This document shows, piece by piece, positions 1 through 11,500 of a stretch of DNA of 64,000 nt. The stretch comes from Solanum dulcamara (lineage: Eukaryota; Streptophyta; Magnoliopsida; Solanales; Solanaceae): assembly GCF_947179165.1 (NCBI RefSeq), contig NC_077242.1:3534001-3598000 (forward strand), read 5' to 3'. Positions within the stretch are counted from its first letter, which is position 1. Every line of letters starts with the position of its first letter. Position numbers and translations under genes: made by a program. The notes beneath the pieces are model-generated. The model searched no databases. It had not been told where the DNA came from and saw nothing but the letters and a program-made list of their open reading frames with translations.

Positions 1-387
1 AAAGCAAAAATAACTTCGAATTGGCGTTCACTTGTTATGATTTGTTCGTGTGAACAACCCCCAACTACCCAAAAATTTTTTTAAAAAAATCAACTTTATA
101 CATAATTCAACAGTTAAACACTCCCAAACGTCAAAAAGATAATGCTTTTTTCTTTTCTTTATTTTATTTCAAAAAATGTTCCTTGCTTTTCACAATATTC
201 ATGCGGCAGTTTGGAGCTATATAGTTTTAAAAGAGTAGTAATAGCGTGTTTGACAGCTCAAACTTTTTCCAAGAAAAGCAATCCTACTAATGTTGATAAT
301 ATTCCCAACATCCACATAAATGGCAAAAGGACAGCTGGGTGTCATATCAATGGAGACAGCCAATAATGTGTGTCACTTTTCAACAGG

Positions 388-460
388 CTGTGTACACTTT
401 ACCCTTCCCAAATCCTACGTTGTGGGATTTCACTGGATTGTTGTTGTTGTTGTTGTTGTT
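388..460 (+). mobile_element. 5'-truncated RTE-LINE/TS-SINE type 3' tail
   Basis: This short insertion holds the common Solanaceae retroelement 3' end (a degenerate CCCCAGACCCCAC-like block, then GGATTTCACTGGAT and a TTG repeat). Imperfect copies of TTTCAACAGGC flank it at about 378-388 and 460-470. The matching place in copy 2 (about 29511) has a single uninterrupted site, so it serves as the empty allele. Confidence 0.75.
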
Positions 461-469
461 TCAACAAGC

Positions 470-625
470 TTTGGTCTAATGCTAAGAGTGTAGCATGTGA
501 TGTGTGGATTAGGCGTACGTCACGAGTTCGAACTCTGTTGCACATCAAAGTTTGGTATTTAAGTGAAGAAGAGTTGACTATGCAAATGTCCCTTTTTTAT
601 AGGCCATCATTTAGATTTTTTTCCT
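470..625 (+). repeat. Possible tRNA-derived SINE fragment
   Basis: A block resembling tRNA promoter boxes is seen: an A-box-like TCTAATGCTAAGAGTG and a B-box-like GAGTTCGAACTCT about 45 bp later. It is repeated at about 29516-29660 in copy 2. It does not fold convincingly into a tRNA. A SINE head is the likeliest reading, but the 3' end is not defined. Confidence 0.4.
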
Positions 626-1499
626 AGTTTTAGAAGTTGTACAAATATAGTCCTTGGAAAATTATTATTCTGAACAACGTTAGATCCATGTCTAATATTT
701 GCTTATATATTGCTCAATGTTACTGACAAAACATTGGAGTGTCATCTAACGTTACAAAAAAACTTATAAAATTTTATATCACGGTTAACCTTTTCTCATA
801 AGGATTTCAATCTTGCCGGTCTAAAATATGCGTAAGTTGCAAGAGAAATAAACAGAGTGTCGTTTACTAAGTAACCAGAGTGTCACGTGAAGAAGGACAG
901 AAAAGGCGGATTTATTATCCCATATTATTTTCTAAAAAAATATACTGTATCACTTTTCACCTTAATTCTTAAAGTGTAAACGTCAATATTTTCAACAAAA
1001 GTTGGTTATGTGAGTTTCAAGATTGCGTATATATCTTTAAGTGTGCCGGCAACCTAACGCATGAAGGAGCCACTAATATCAAAAACAAAAAGTACATACA
1101 TACATGAAATACTACATGATTTTGGTTTGCTTCCAGAAATGAGCTATTCCTGCAATTGGTTATCAAGGTGAAGTACTACACTTAAGTTCTTAAAGCTTAT
1201 TTATGTAAATTGTATATAGAATTAGTCAGATCGTCTGAAGCATGAACAATATCGCTTTTGTTCTAAAGGCCTAGCAAGTTTTTTTTTTCCTTTTCAAAAG
1301 ATGGTTCTTTTCTTTCTTGGTTTGGACCAATGACTTGCTTATTCAATACTGCATACTGTTGTAGTTAGATATTGTTCTGTCAGGACTATCAGCAGCTTAA
1401 GTTGTTGAATCTCGTGTAAGTTATGTTGTGGTTGTATTTTCTGCAAGTGGAATGTAGGCTCTTTCGGTTGTGTGTTAAGATTGGCCCAAGAATCCATGA

Positions 1500-2515
1500 A
1501 AAGATTTTCAATATATGTACACACAATTATGAGAATTTTAGGATGTGCTCTATGTAGATTAGGCACGAAATACAACCTTTATAGAGAATTTTCAAAGAAT
1601 TGTATATCAGATTTTAATTGTTCAAAAAATATTTTCAGAATTTGACAGTGACGACGTCAAATCAGAATAAGATTAAAAAAAGAATTGTAAGTTCAAAGTA
1701 GTCGACGAATAAATTAAAGGAATCATTCTACTTATTTATTTATTTTCCAAATTTTTTTTTGAGCACCACCATAAGTTGTTCAATCTAATGAAGAAGAAGA
1801 GACAGAGAGAGGCAAACGAACGTAGAAACTACAAAGGGCCCTGTACGCAAGAAAGAGTAATTCAAGAAAGGTTGAGGGTAAAAAAAAAAACAGAGAAATA
1901 TTTGACCCATATAATATTGGCGCAGTGGACTATTAATACAATGATTAAAATAGATGACATTTTATTTTTAAAAAGTTTAGCTTAAAAGAAAAAATTTCAT
2001 GTCAATAAAATTAAACGAAAAAACCCATCTAAAATGATTAACTTTGTGAGTAGTAGTTTGAGTGAAAGAAAAATGACTGTTTGAGAAATCAACCCCTAGT
2101 ACCTGTCAATCAAACAATTTGAAAGGGAAACGAAAATAGCACCTGTTAAGTATCATAAAAATTAGAGACCTTTCCTCAAATAAGTTCAGTGATCATCCTC
2201 TATTATTATTTCATATAAAATCATACAACTGCCAGAGTAGCAATAATAAAAACAAATTCTATGGAGGACCACTGGAGGCGTTCAATTAAAACCCAAATAA
2301 ACAACACATCAGAAAAAGAAACGAAACGATGGCCTCCTGCGTTTCACTGAGATATGAGAAATCCTTTTTAAACATGTTTCTTGAAAAATGCATTTACATA
2401 GTTCCTTTCTTACTTAACAGAGCAAAGTAACCTTGAACTCATCATGAAATATAATACAAGTGCAAACTATTGCTATTGCTCACACAACTTGCTCACTAAC
2501 TAGAATTGCTAGTAA
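1500..2515. other. Intergenic, nothing recognised
   Basis: AT-rich DNA between duplicated copy 1 and the SPT5 stop codon. Only short, unsupported reading frames occur. The 3' UTR of SPT5 should lie in the right part (about 2150-2515), but no polyadenylation site could be fixed by eye. Confidence 0.5.
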
Positions 2516-5500
2516 CTATGCATGGGCTAACTTGGCCAAAAGTACCATGTCTAATATTTTAACATCAAGGGTATCATCCACCTTTACAATCCCATCAGTG
2601 CCATCAACACCAATAAGCTTACCAGTTGCACCACGTTGGGGACCACCCATGATCTTGATTTTATCAGACTTCTTTGGTACAACGATATCAATTTCAGTTG
2701 GGTGCGCAATTATAGTGTCACCATTCCCGCTTGATCCTAGACCAACACTACAGGAACCATCCTGCTCCAGAAGCAAATTAAAGAATACTGGTTAATTTTC
2801 CGATGAAAACTGAAACTAGTCCTCCTTGAAAACGAGGTGTTAACTACGGTTCACAGCCAGATACAAAAAAACACAAGAACAAACCTCTGATAAAAGCAGC
2901 CACCTTTTCAGAAATATGTATAACAAGTGCACAAGCATGTTGGTATGTTATGACGTATAGAGCCATTAGCATAGTTTTATATGCGTTGAACGATATACAC
3001 ACTTTCACTTTATTGGCTTGTATATACATTACAGAAAATGGTAGAAGGTTCTGAAAAAAGTTAAAGAGTGAATAGTTTAATGAATTTAAATGCTTGCAAG
3101 TTGTATCGTAGAACTAGAAAGATATCAATCATTTTGAAACGTCCCAGTACGGAGAGAGTGACCCACGAATCAGAACAAATAGGGTAAATATTTTTAGTAT
3201 AAATTAAAAAAAATACAAAGTTCAAGATCTAATCCAGCAAGATTAGAGAAAAATATTTCATTCTTCTAACCAGAAATTCAAAAGGACGAAAACAAATCCA
3301 ATATAAATTCATAACTTCGTCATTTTCACTACCATTATTTAGGATACCTTGAATAAATGTTTAATAATCACTTTCAAACTAATATTTATATGTGCATTGC
3401 ACCAGCTTAGAGCACCATGCTCCCTAAAGTATTATTATTATTATTATTCTATTATTATTTTATATTACTATTGTTGTTACTTGGATTATTTTTTCTTGTC
3501 GGTAGTTGTATTTTCTACCGTACTTTTGAAAATGCTTTTTTTAAATCAAGGATCTATCGAAAATAGTCTCTACCTCACACAAGGTAAGGGTGCATACACC
3601 TCACTCTCCCTGGACCCCCACTTCTGGGATCAAACTAGTATGTTGTTGTATTTACATGTGCAATATCTTCTCATCAAGTGGTTAAGAGGTTTCAATGCAC
3701 TCCCCGGAGAGAACACCCTATAAACGTACAATTTCAAAACCAAAAAAAAAAATAAAAAATTAAATGTAATGCTCCCAATATCCCAATTTAGCTGACACTT
3801 CGCTTTTCGAGATTCAAAAAAACGTACATCTGGACTGTATCTTTTAGTTTTTTGAAATAAAATTAAATATTTGAAAACTACGTAAAATGTATTACTCCCT
3901 CCGTCCCAATTTATGTGGCATCGTTTGACTTGGCATGGTGTTTAAGAAAAAAAGGAAGACTTTTGAAACTTGTGGTTTAAAACAATCCTTAGATATTTGT
4001 GTGGTTGTAACTTGTAAATCATTTCATTAAGGGTAAAAGGAGAATTTTAAAGTTAGATTGTTTCTAATTATAGTAAGGTGACATTCTTTTTTGGGCAGAC
4101 TAAAAAGAAAAGGGTGCCACATAAAATGAGACGGAGGGAGTAGTTACAATAATTAATAAGTCAAGATAATTAGAAGACATGAAAAAATTATGGTCAAAGA
4201 AAATTCGTTTGACTCGAGAAATCCGAAAACTATCACATAAATGGGACTGAGGGAGAACTAATATTTATCACATGCGCAACCAGGTCATAGTATTGTGAAG
4301 CAAATTCCAACTAAGGGGAAGACAAATTAGTGCAGGATATACATACCGCTAGCACCTCATGGACAACTCCGATGACAGTATCATCATTGGACTTCCGTAC
4401 ATTGACCAAGATATCAGGCAAGAGCCAAGGACCTTCCGTATCCCCACCTGCAATTTCAGAGTTGTCAGCTATTACTGAATGTTGAAAATAGTATTGCCTA
4501 CGGTTCTTCTAGATTAAATAATAAAATGAATTTGCAATAATGAACAACATTAAAGGTCATTCTCCTCTATGTCTAAATCATCATGGTCTAAAGACGCAAC
4601 TGTTCAGACTTATTTGCATTCCTCACATTGCGATTTGGACTAACATTAGAGCAATTTCGACATTATAATCAACACAAACCACTGAGAATATGCAAAAACT
4701 AAACACATTGAGCTAAATGACAATTTTAGTACTGCAAGGATCTACAAATCAACAAAAATATAGAAGCCACATTACACACTAAAATTGAATTAAAATGCAT
4801 GTATATGAATAACAAGGCCCACTAATTCATCACTTGGCAAAGTGGAAACAAGAGACCATCTGATCTCAATAAAATGTTTTCTATCACTAGACAAGAGAGT
4901 ATGGGTAAAATATATAAAATCTGCAGTGATCACAAGTTTATCAGCTCAATAGTGTAAAATGCTTCTCATTTTAACTTATCAGTAAGATTTATTATAAGTG
5001 ATTTGCCATTCCAAAAGACAAACTATTGTGCTGAACAAGGGACGCACCTCCTATAGGTGACATCATATCCAGCCCACCACTTCCAGGAGTCATTGGCTGC
5101 CCGCCAGGAGTACCAGGTATATATGCTGAACTCGGCGTCATTGGTGGTTGTCCACCAGGAGTTGATGGCAAGTAAGGACTTGGAGCATTAGCTGCATGAA
5201 ACAAAGAAAAATGGCTTTACATTTTCCATTTAAAGGACCTGAAGAAAAAAATGCAGCTTTCACTCCTGTAAATGGGACTTTAGGTTACCATATGCAGAAC
5301 CATTGTCTCTTGGGGTCCCAGCATCACTGTAATTACCGCTAGGAGTATTAGTCCAACCAGAACCAGGAGTAGGTGCTTCATACGCCCTTGAACGAGGACT
5401 AGATGGCTGAAAAATAAACAAAGCATGATAATCTTTCTTTGGAAAGTGAACAAAACAGGATAATCTATATACATTTAAAAGCAAGAAGCCCCTTAATGAA

Positions 5501-8500
5501 ATGTGGTTCACCTTTTTTACTCCTCAAAAAAAATCACATTAGACAGAATTGTCATTCAATTAATTTCCTAATATTTAGAAATTTAAAATCAACTAAAATT
5601 TTACTTATTGTTTTTTCCCTCATTTGAACTAGGCAGAATGTCCTAATAAGGAGGATGTAAAATTAGGTCTTGGGCGTAACTCACAACCCAAAAGCTAACT
5701 CAAAGGAAGAAGGATTGCCCAAGCCTTATAAGGAGACAACTCATCTCATTAACTACCGTTGTGGGCAGTGTTATCAAAAGCAAAAAAGAGAAAATAAAGC
5801 ATGGACTTTAATAAAATAAAAAAAGGCGCAAAGGGAGAAAAAATACAAATATATATGTTTAGTCCAAGACTAATAGTTTATAAGCATGAATGACAAAATA
5901 TATGAACGAAGAAATTGAAAAATAATTTTGATAAAGTGAAATATCATTGTTTAGTGTCTTCTCTTCACAAGAGGTTCATTGGCAAGAAAAGTATGTCTTA
6001 GAACCTTGATGACGAATGTCTTAGAAGCTTGATGACAACATTGAAGCACACATTAAGCGAGGCGAAGCGCTCAACACGTTTTGAGCCTTGCTTCAGGGCT
6101 TAAATGGGCTTTAAGCGCACCTTTGATAACACTGGATGTGGGACTTTTTCAATCTTCAACACCCCACCTTAAGCCCAGGTCTGCATATCTAATGCGTGGA
6201 CAAATTTAATTTGGGGGCCCAACATAGGGTGAGAGGGGTCTTGCTTTGATACTATGTAACATAAGGTCTTAGGCCTAACTCATAACCCAAAAGTTGGTTC
6301 AAATGGAGGAGGATTACCCAAGCTTTATAAGGAAACCACCCATCTCATTAACCACCGATGTGGGACTTTTTCATTCTTCAACAAGAGGAGAAGACATAGT
6401 GTATGGAGCTTGGTCCCGTTGTTGATGTGGGTTATTTGGGGAGAGAAATAGAAAAGCTTTTGAAAGGTTTGAGTCGAGTTTTAGTAAGGTGAGTAGCCTC
6501 CGATCACTTATTTTCTTTTGGTGCACCCATAAAGTTTCGTGTTGTATAGAAGAATGGGTGGATTTCATAGAAAACCACATTTCGCAAAATCTTTACCTTT
6601 TGATAAATCCCTTGTATATGGTCAGCTCTGCCATGTTTATGAATGAAATACATTTACCTTATCTAAAAAGACAAAGAATGTCCTAATACATGGGACTTCA
6701 AAATCAATTAAAATTTTACCATATGAAAATAATCGACTTACTATTATATCCTTGTGGACCTTGAAGAGGCTTTTGGAATTTAATATGTGCAATTAGTGTT
6801 TTTCTTATTCTTTTGTGAATAATTCCACATCGATGGCTAAAGGGACGAGTGGTCTCTTTAAATGGTCTTGGCAATCCTCTCCTTAGGAGCTAGCTTTTGG
6901 AATTGAGTTAGACCCAAAATTCATTTCTTAACATGGTATCAAAGCAGGACCAAGACAGAGTATGTAGAGTGCAAATTCAGTGATGCGAGGCATGGGTAGG
7001 CGTGGAAGTGAGGCTTGATACACGAAATATCCCCAAGAGTGACAGATCCAAGTACCTCGGTTCTATAATTCAGGGGAGTAGGGACATCGACGATGATATC
7101 ATATATTGTATTGGTGTGGCGTGGATGAAAGGGAGGCTTGCCTCTGGAGTCTTATATGATAAAAAGGTACCACTAAAACTCAAAGGTAAGTTCTACAAAG
7201 TGGTCATTAGACCATCATTTTTGTATAGGGCGGAGTATTAGTCATCAAAAACTTCCATGTCCAGAAGATGCATGTGGTAGAGATGAGGATGCTGAAGTGG
7301 ATGTATGGTCATACTAGAAGTGATAAGATTAGAAATGAGGATATTCGAAATAAGATGGAAGTGGCCTCCAAGGTGGACAAATGAAGGAAGCGAGATTGAG
7401 ATGATTTGGATATGTGAAGAGGAGATGTGCTGACGTACCAGTGAGGAGGTGCAAGAGGTTGGTTATAGAGGGTAAGAGGAGAGGCAGAGGTAGGTCAAAG
7501 AAGTATTGGGGAGAGGTGATAAGACAAGTTATGACCCAGCTTCCGATTACCGAGGACGTGACCTTAGATACGAGGGTGTGGAGGATGTTTATTAGGGTAG
7601 ACGGTTAGAAAGTAGTGTAGTTATCTTGCTTAGGGTGGTGTGTTTGTTATTGTACTAGTGGTATGATTGTAGTTTTGTTTTTGGTATTTCTCAATGTTTA
7701 TTATTGTTTACAATAATCCATTCTAGTATGTTGTTTTGCTTCTTTCTGGTAGACTTTGCACTGCTTACATGTTACTTGCTATATTTTCTTCATTGTCCCC
7801 TTCTTTGTACCTGGATTTGCCGCTGAGGGACTTTCGAAAACAGTCTCTCTACCTCCATGAGGTAGTAGTAAGGTCTGCGTACATTTCACCCTCTCCGACC
7901 CCACTTGTGGAATTTCACTGAGTATATTATTTGTTCTTGTTGTTATCAAAGCAGGACCCATCCTTGTTTCCCAATGTTGGGCCCCTATATTAAAATTGTT
8001 CATGCATTAGATGCCCAACCCTGGGTGTAAGGGTGGGGTGACAAGCCCCATATTGATGGTTTAAGTGATGGGTGGTCTCTTCACATGGTATTGACATTCC
8101 TTCTCTCATGAGCTAACTTTTCGAGTTGAGTGGCCAAAAATCCATTTCCTAACAGCTCTAAGGTGCATACTCCCCCCGTCCCATTTTAATTGTCGTTTAA
8201 CAAAAAACAATTGTCCCAAAATAATTATCAACTTGGGAATTCAAAATAAAACCTAGTAATAGTTTCCTACTATACCCTTATTTAGCTTCTAAGGACCTTG
8301 AAGAGGCTTTTGGATACTAATAAGTGCAATTAATGTTGTCTGTATTCATAGCCTCTAATGTATGTACTCCCGTCATCCCATTTAACTATTGCTTTAGCAA
8401 AAATAATTGTCACAAAATAATTATCGCTTTAGGAATTCAAGACAACAATTAAAAATTGTTTCCAACTAAACCTTAAATTAAAGAACTACTTAATAATGCT

Positions 8501-11500
8501 CAAGAAACATATAATATATCTAATAAATAGGGATAAGTAACTTGGTAAACTATAGCTTATATTTATTGTTTCTCTTAATAGGCATGAAAAGAGTTAAGAG
8601 CAGCAGTTAAAAAGGGGACATAAGGAGCAAGTATTAGCCTCTCTTTTTCTCGATTATTTGGGCAACAATGCATGTTCTTTATCAGTAAACTTTTTCGGTA
8701 TAAAATTCTAAAAGTTTGAACTAATATGGAAATAATGATTTAAATTAAGCTATAACCATATAAAGAGAAAGATAGCCAATTCGTTATTATGTAAAATTAT
8801 AACTACAATTAATATATTAAACTTCAAATAATCTAATATACTTGGAACTTTGAAATAACTATAAATATGCCATTTTGTTGTCCTATAATTTTTAAAAAAT
8901 TAACCTTAGCCGTATGATCTCTTGAAATGTCAAAGTAGTCTACTGGCAAAGTCCATTCGAAATGAAATTTTTAATTCAGTCTTGGATGATCATGAACCAA
9001 TAAGAATCTAGACAAATTCTTTACATAAAGAGGTCCACTTAGCTTACCTATAATTTTGATGAACGGATCAACAAATAAGAATCCTATGTACTTAAGTTAG
9101 AAAGAACCATATTCAGAACATGCATATAAATATGAAATGAAAAAATATTAAGAATAGGACTCGACCCTAGAAAAGAAAAAGAAAGAAAAAGAAAAAAAAG
9201 GAACATGTTTTTTTAAAAAATGTCTCTTTTGTTACAAAGGTAGCTTAACTTCATTTCTTACATTAAATATTTTTTAAGAAACTTGATAAATAAAAATCAT
9301 ATTTTACTCGGGAAAATTGAACAATGGTTCTACTCCTTACAAGATAAATTCATACTTCATCTAATACCAACTGAAAAAATACAATTAATGTTAAAATCTT
9401 CATTATTTCCTTATTTTTGGTACTTGATTTTTTAATTAATAAAAAATTATCTTTTTTTTTATAAAATGACATTATGCATGTCGTAAATACTTCTCTTGTT
9501 TAACTAGATATACTTGTTCAGAGAACAACAAAAACAGCATACCCAGTGTAGTCCCACAAAGTGTGGTCTGGAGAGGAAAAAGTGTATGCAAACCTTACCC
9601 TACCATTGAGATAGATGTATATTGACAAAATATACTATGACGGGGGGTTATTGACAAACTTGTGAGTTTGAAAGTACAATGTTCTTTGGTTTATGCTTAT
9701 CAAAAAATACTCCTAGGCACGATCTTTGAGGCTCTTCACTTTCCTACTTCAGGATTGTAGAACAACCTTCTCCGGCACTTTCACCAGCCATCAGGTTGCT
9801 TGGTAGCTCAGATTTCATCCACTGTATTTTCTGTTGAAATCTTCGTCCTTTTCTTCTCTCTCTGTTCTTTATTTTCTATATCTCTTTCCAGAGTTGGTGA
9901 AATGGAAGTTAACACAATATACGTTGTTAAGGCTTTCAAGTCGTATAATATCAACAAAAGTATAGCAAGAGCAGAGGAATGGTTTGAATGGACTCAACGA
10001 GGACGGAACTTGATTCAGAAGAACTTTTTCAGCAGGAAGACGATGCTCTAGCTATGTGCATCTCTAAAGGAGGCATTCGAAAGTAAACGGTAACTTTGTG
10101 AAAAGAGGGAAGTTTTATGATCACTCTTCAGAGTTCTTCTGTGTCAGAAACTTGAACAAGCATGGATGTCACATAACTCTCATCCGCATTCAAGGAAGGA
10201 GGAGATCGGTAATCAATGGCATTTAAGACAGGGTGGTTGGATATATTGCAATGTAAGGTTGAGAAGTTCATTAACTGCAGACCTCACAAAACAGACATTA
10301 ATGTCTTTGAAAATACGGAGGGTTTTCTTTATTCAGAAAGAGTCGGAAGATCTAAATGGTCATGTAAGAGAAATGAACTCCGCCACAGTCCAAGAAGAAA
10401 AAGGAATCATCCATCTCGATGGTGGTACAAATGCAACTCAAAAAGAGGAGCTTAGTGCGCTCTCTCGGAAGACATTTCCGACATCCTTACTTTGTCGGAA
10501 ATATGAAGATGGGTAATCAACACCCGAAAGCAGTCATATGGAACCAATATTCATGAAATGTGCCAAAATCGATTCATGTTCGAGTTCTCTTCTAAGATGG
10601 AAGCAGAGCATGTCATGAGAGGTGATTAGCACCGGAAGAAACACACACTCAACCTGCAATGGTGGTCACTAACAGTGAGATCTGTTCCAAGACATGAAGA
10701 GGTGAATCAAGTTTGGATCAGATTGATAGGTCTTTCCCTTCAGTAATGGTCCAAAAGGTTTTCAAGGAGATCGGAGAACTCTATGGTGGTTGGATTCAAA
10801 CTGAAGAAGAGATTGAGTGGGGAAATCAATTGAAATGGGCAATACTAATGGTTAGGGGTGAGGTGGAAAGTGAAGGTATCGTCTCTGAGATTCAAATTTG
10901 GTGTGAAGCTCTAATGAGAACCAGTATCGAAGCTGCCAAAAGAGAGAGAACAACGGACCAGCGGGCAGAGGCGGATCCAGGATTTTGAATTTCTAGGTGC
11001 CATGGTGCATTGAACAGTAACCCATGGCAAAAAGTTCAGCGTAGAGCAAGATAATACTTAATATTTATTAGCAAATTTGCATACAAAATTTAGACTTGTT
11101 TTGTTGGTTTAGATAAGATTTTACTTACGAGAGGTCTAGAGTTCTAATCTACTTATTCACAATTCTTTTTACAATAAATTCACTACCAATATCTTGCATG
11201 ATAAAAAACATTTTAAGTAAATACACCCCACGGCAGGGCTTGAACTTGTATTCCTATGGTAGTAAACCTAAACTTTAACCACTAGCACCACAAGGCTCAT
11301 TATTTATAAGGGTGTCACGTTTAATATTTATATTTTTCTTATAAATATATCAAGTATACATGTATATACAGATTTTCAATCGAGACCAGAGGGTGGCGTG
11401 GCACCCCCTCCAATCAATGTAGATCTGCCCCTGCCATCGGGTAATAGAAGGCACAAATAGTACAGGGTAACATTTCAAGGTGATATAGGTATGATGGGGC

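Larger units (their letters stand above)
1..1490. repeat. Segmental duplication, copy 1
   Basis: The sequence from the window edge to about 1486 is nearly the same as 29131-30836, in the same orientation. The match begins at base 1, so the true left end lies outside the window. Copy 1 carries a short retroelement tail near 388-460 that copy 2 lacks. Copy 2 carries roughly 290 bp around 30183-30470 that copy 1 lacks. The stretch 1655-1712 is also repeated, but at 29042-29100, to the left of the rest of copy 2, so the order of blocks differs between copies. No gene was recognised inside this copy. Confidence 0.9.

Noticed and set aside
480..545. Possible tRNA gene
   Set aside because: Promoter-like boxes are present but no acceptor stem or cloverleaf could be formed; a SINE head is more likely.
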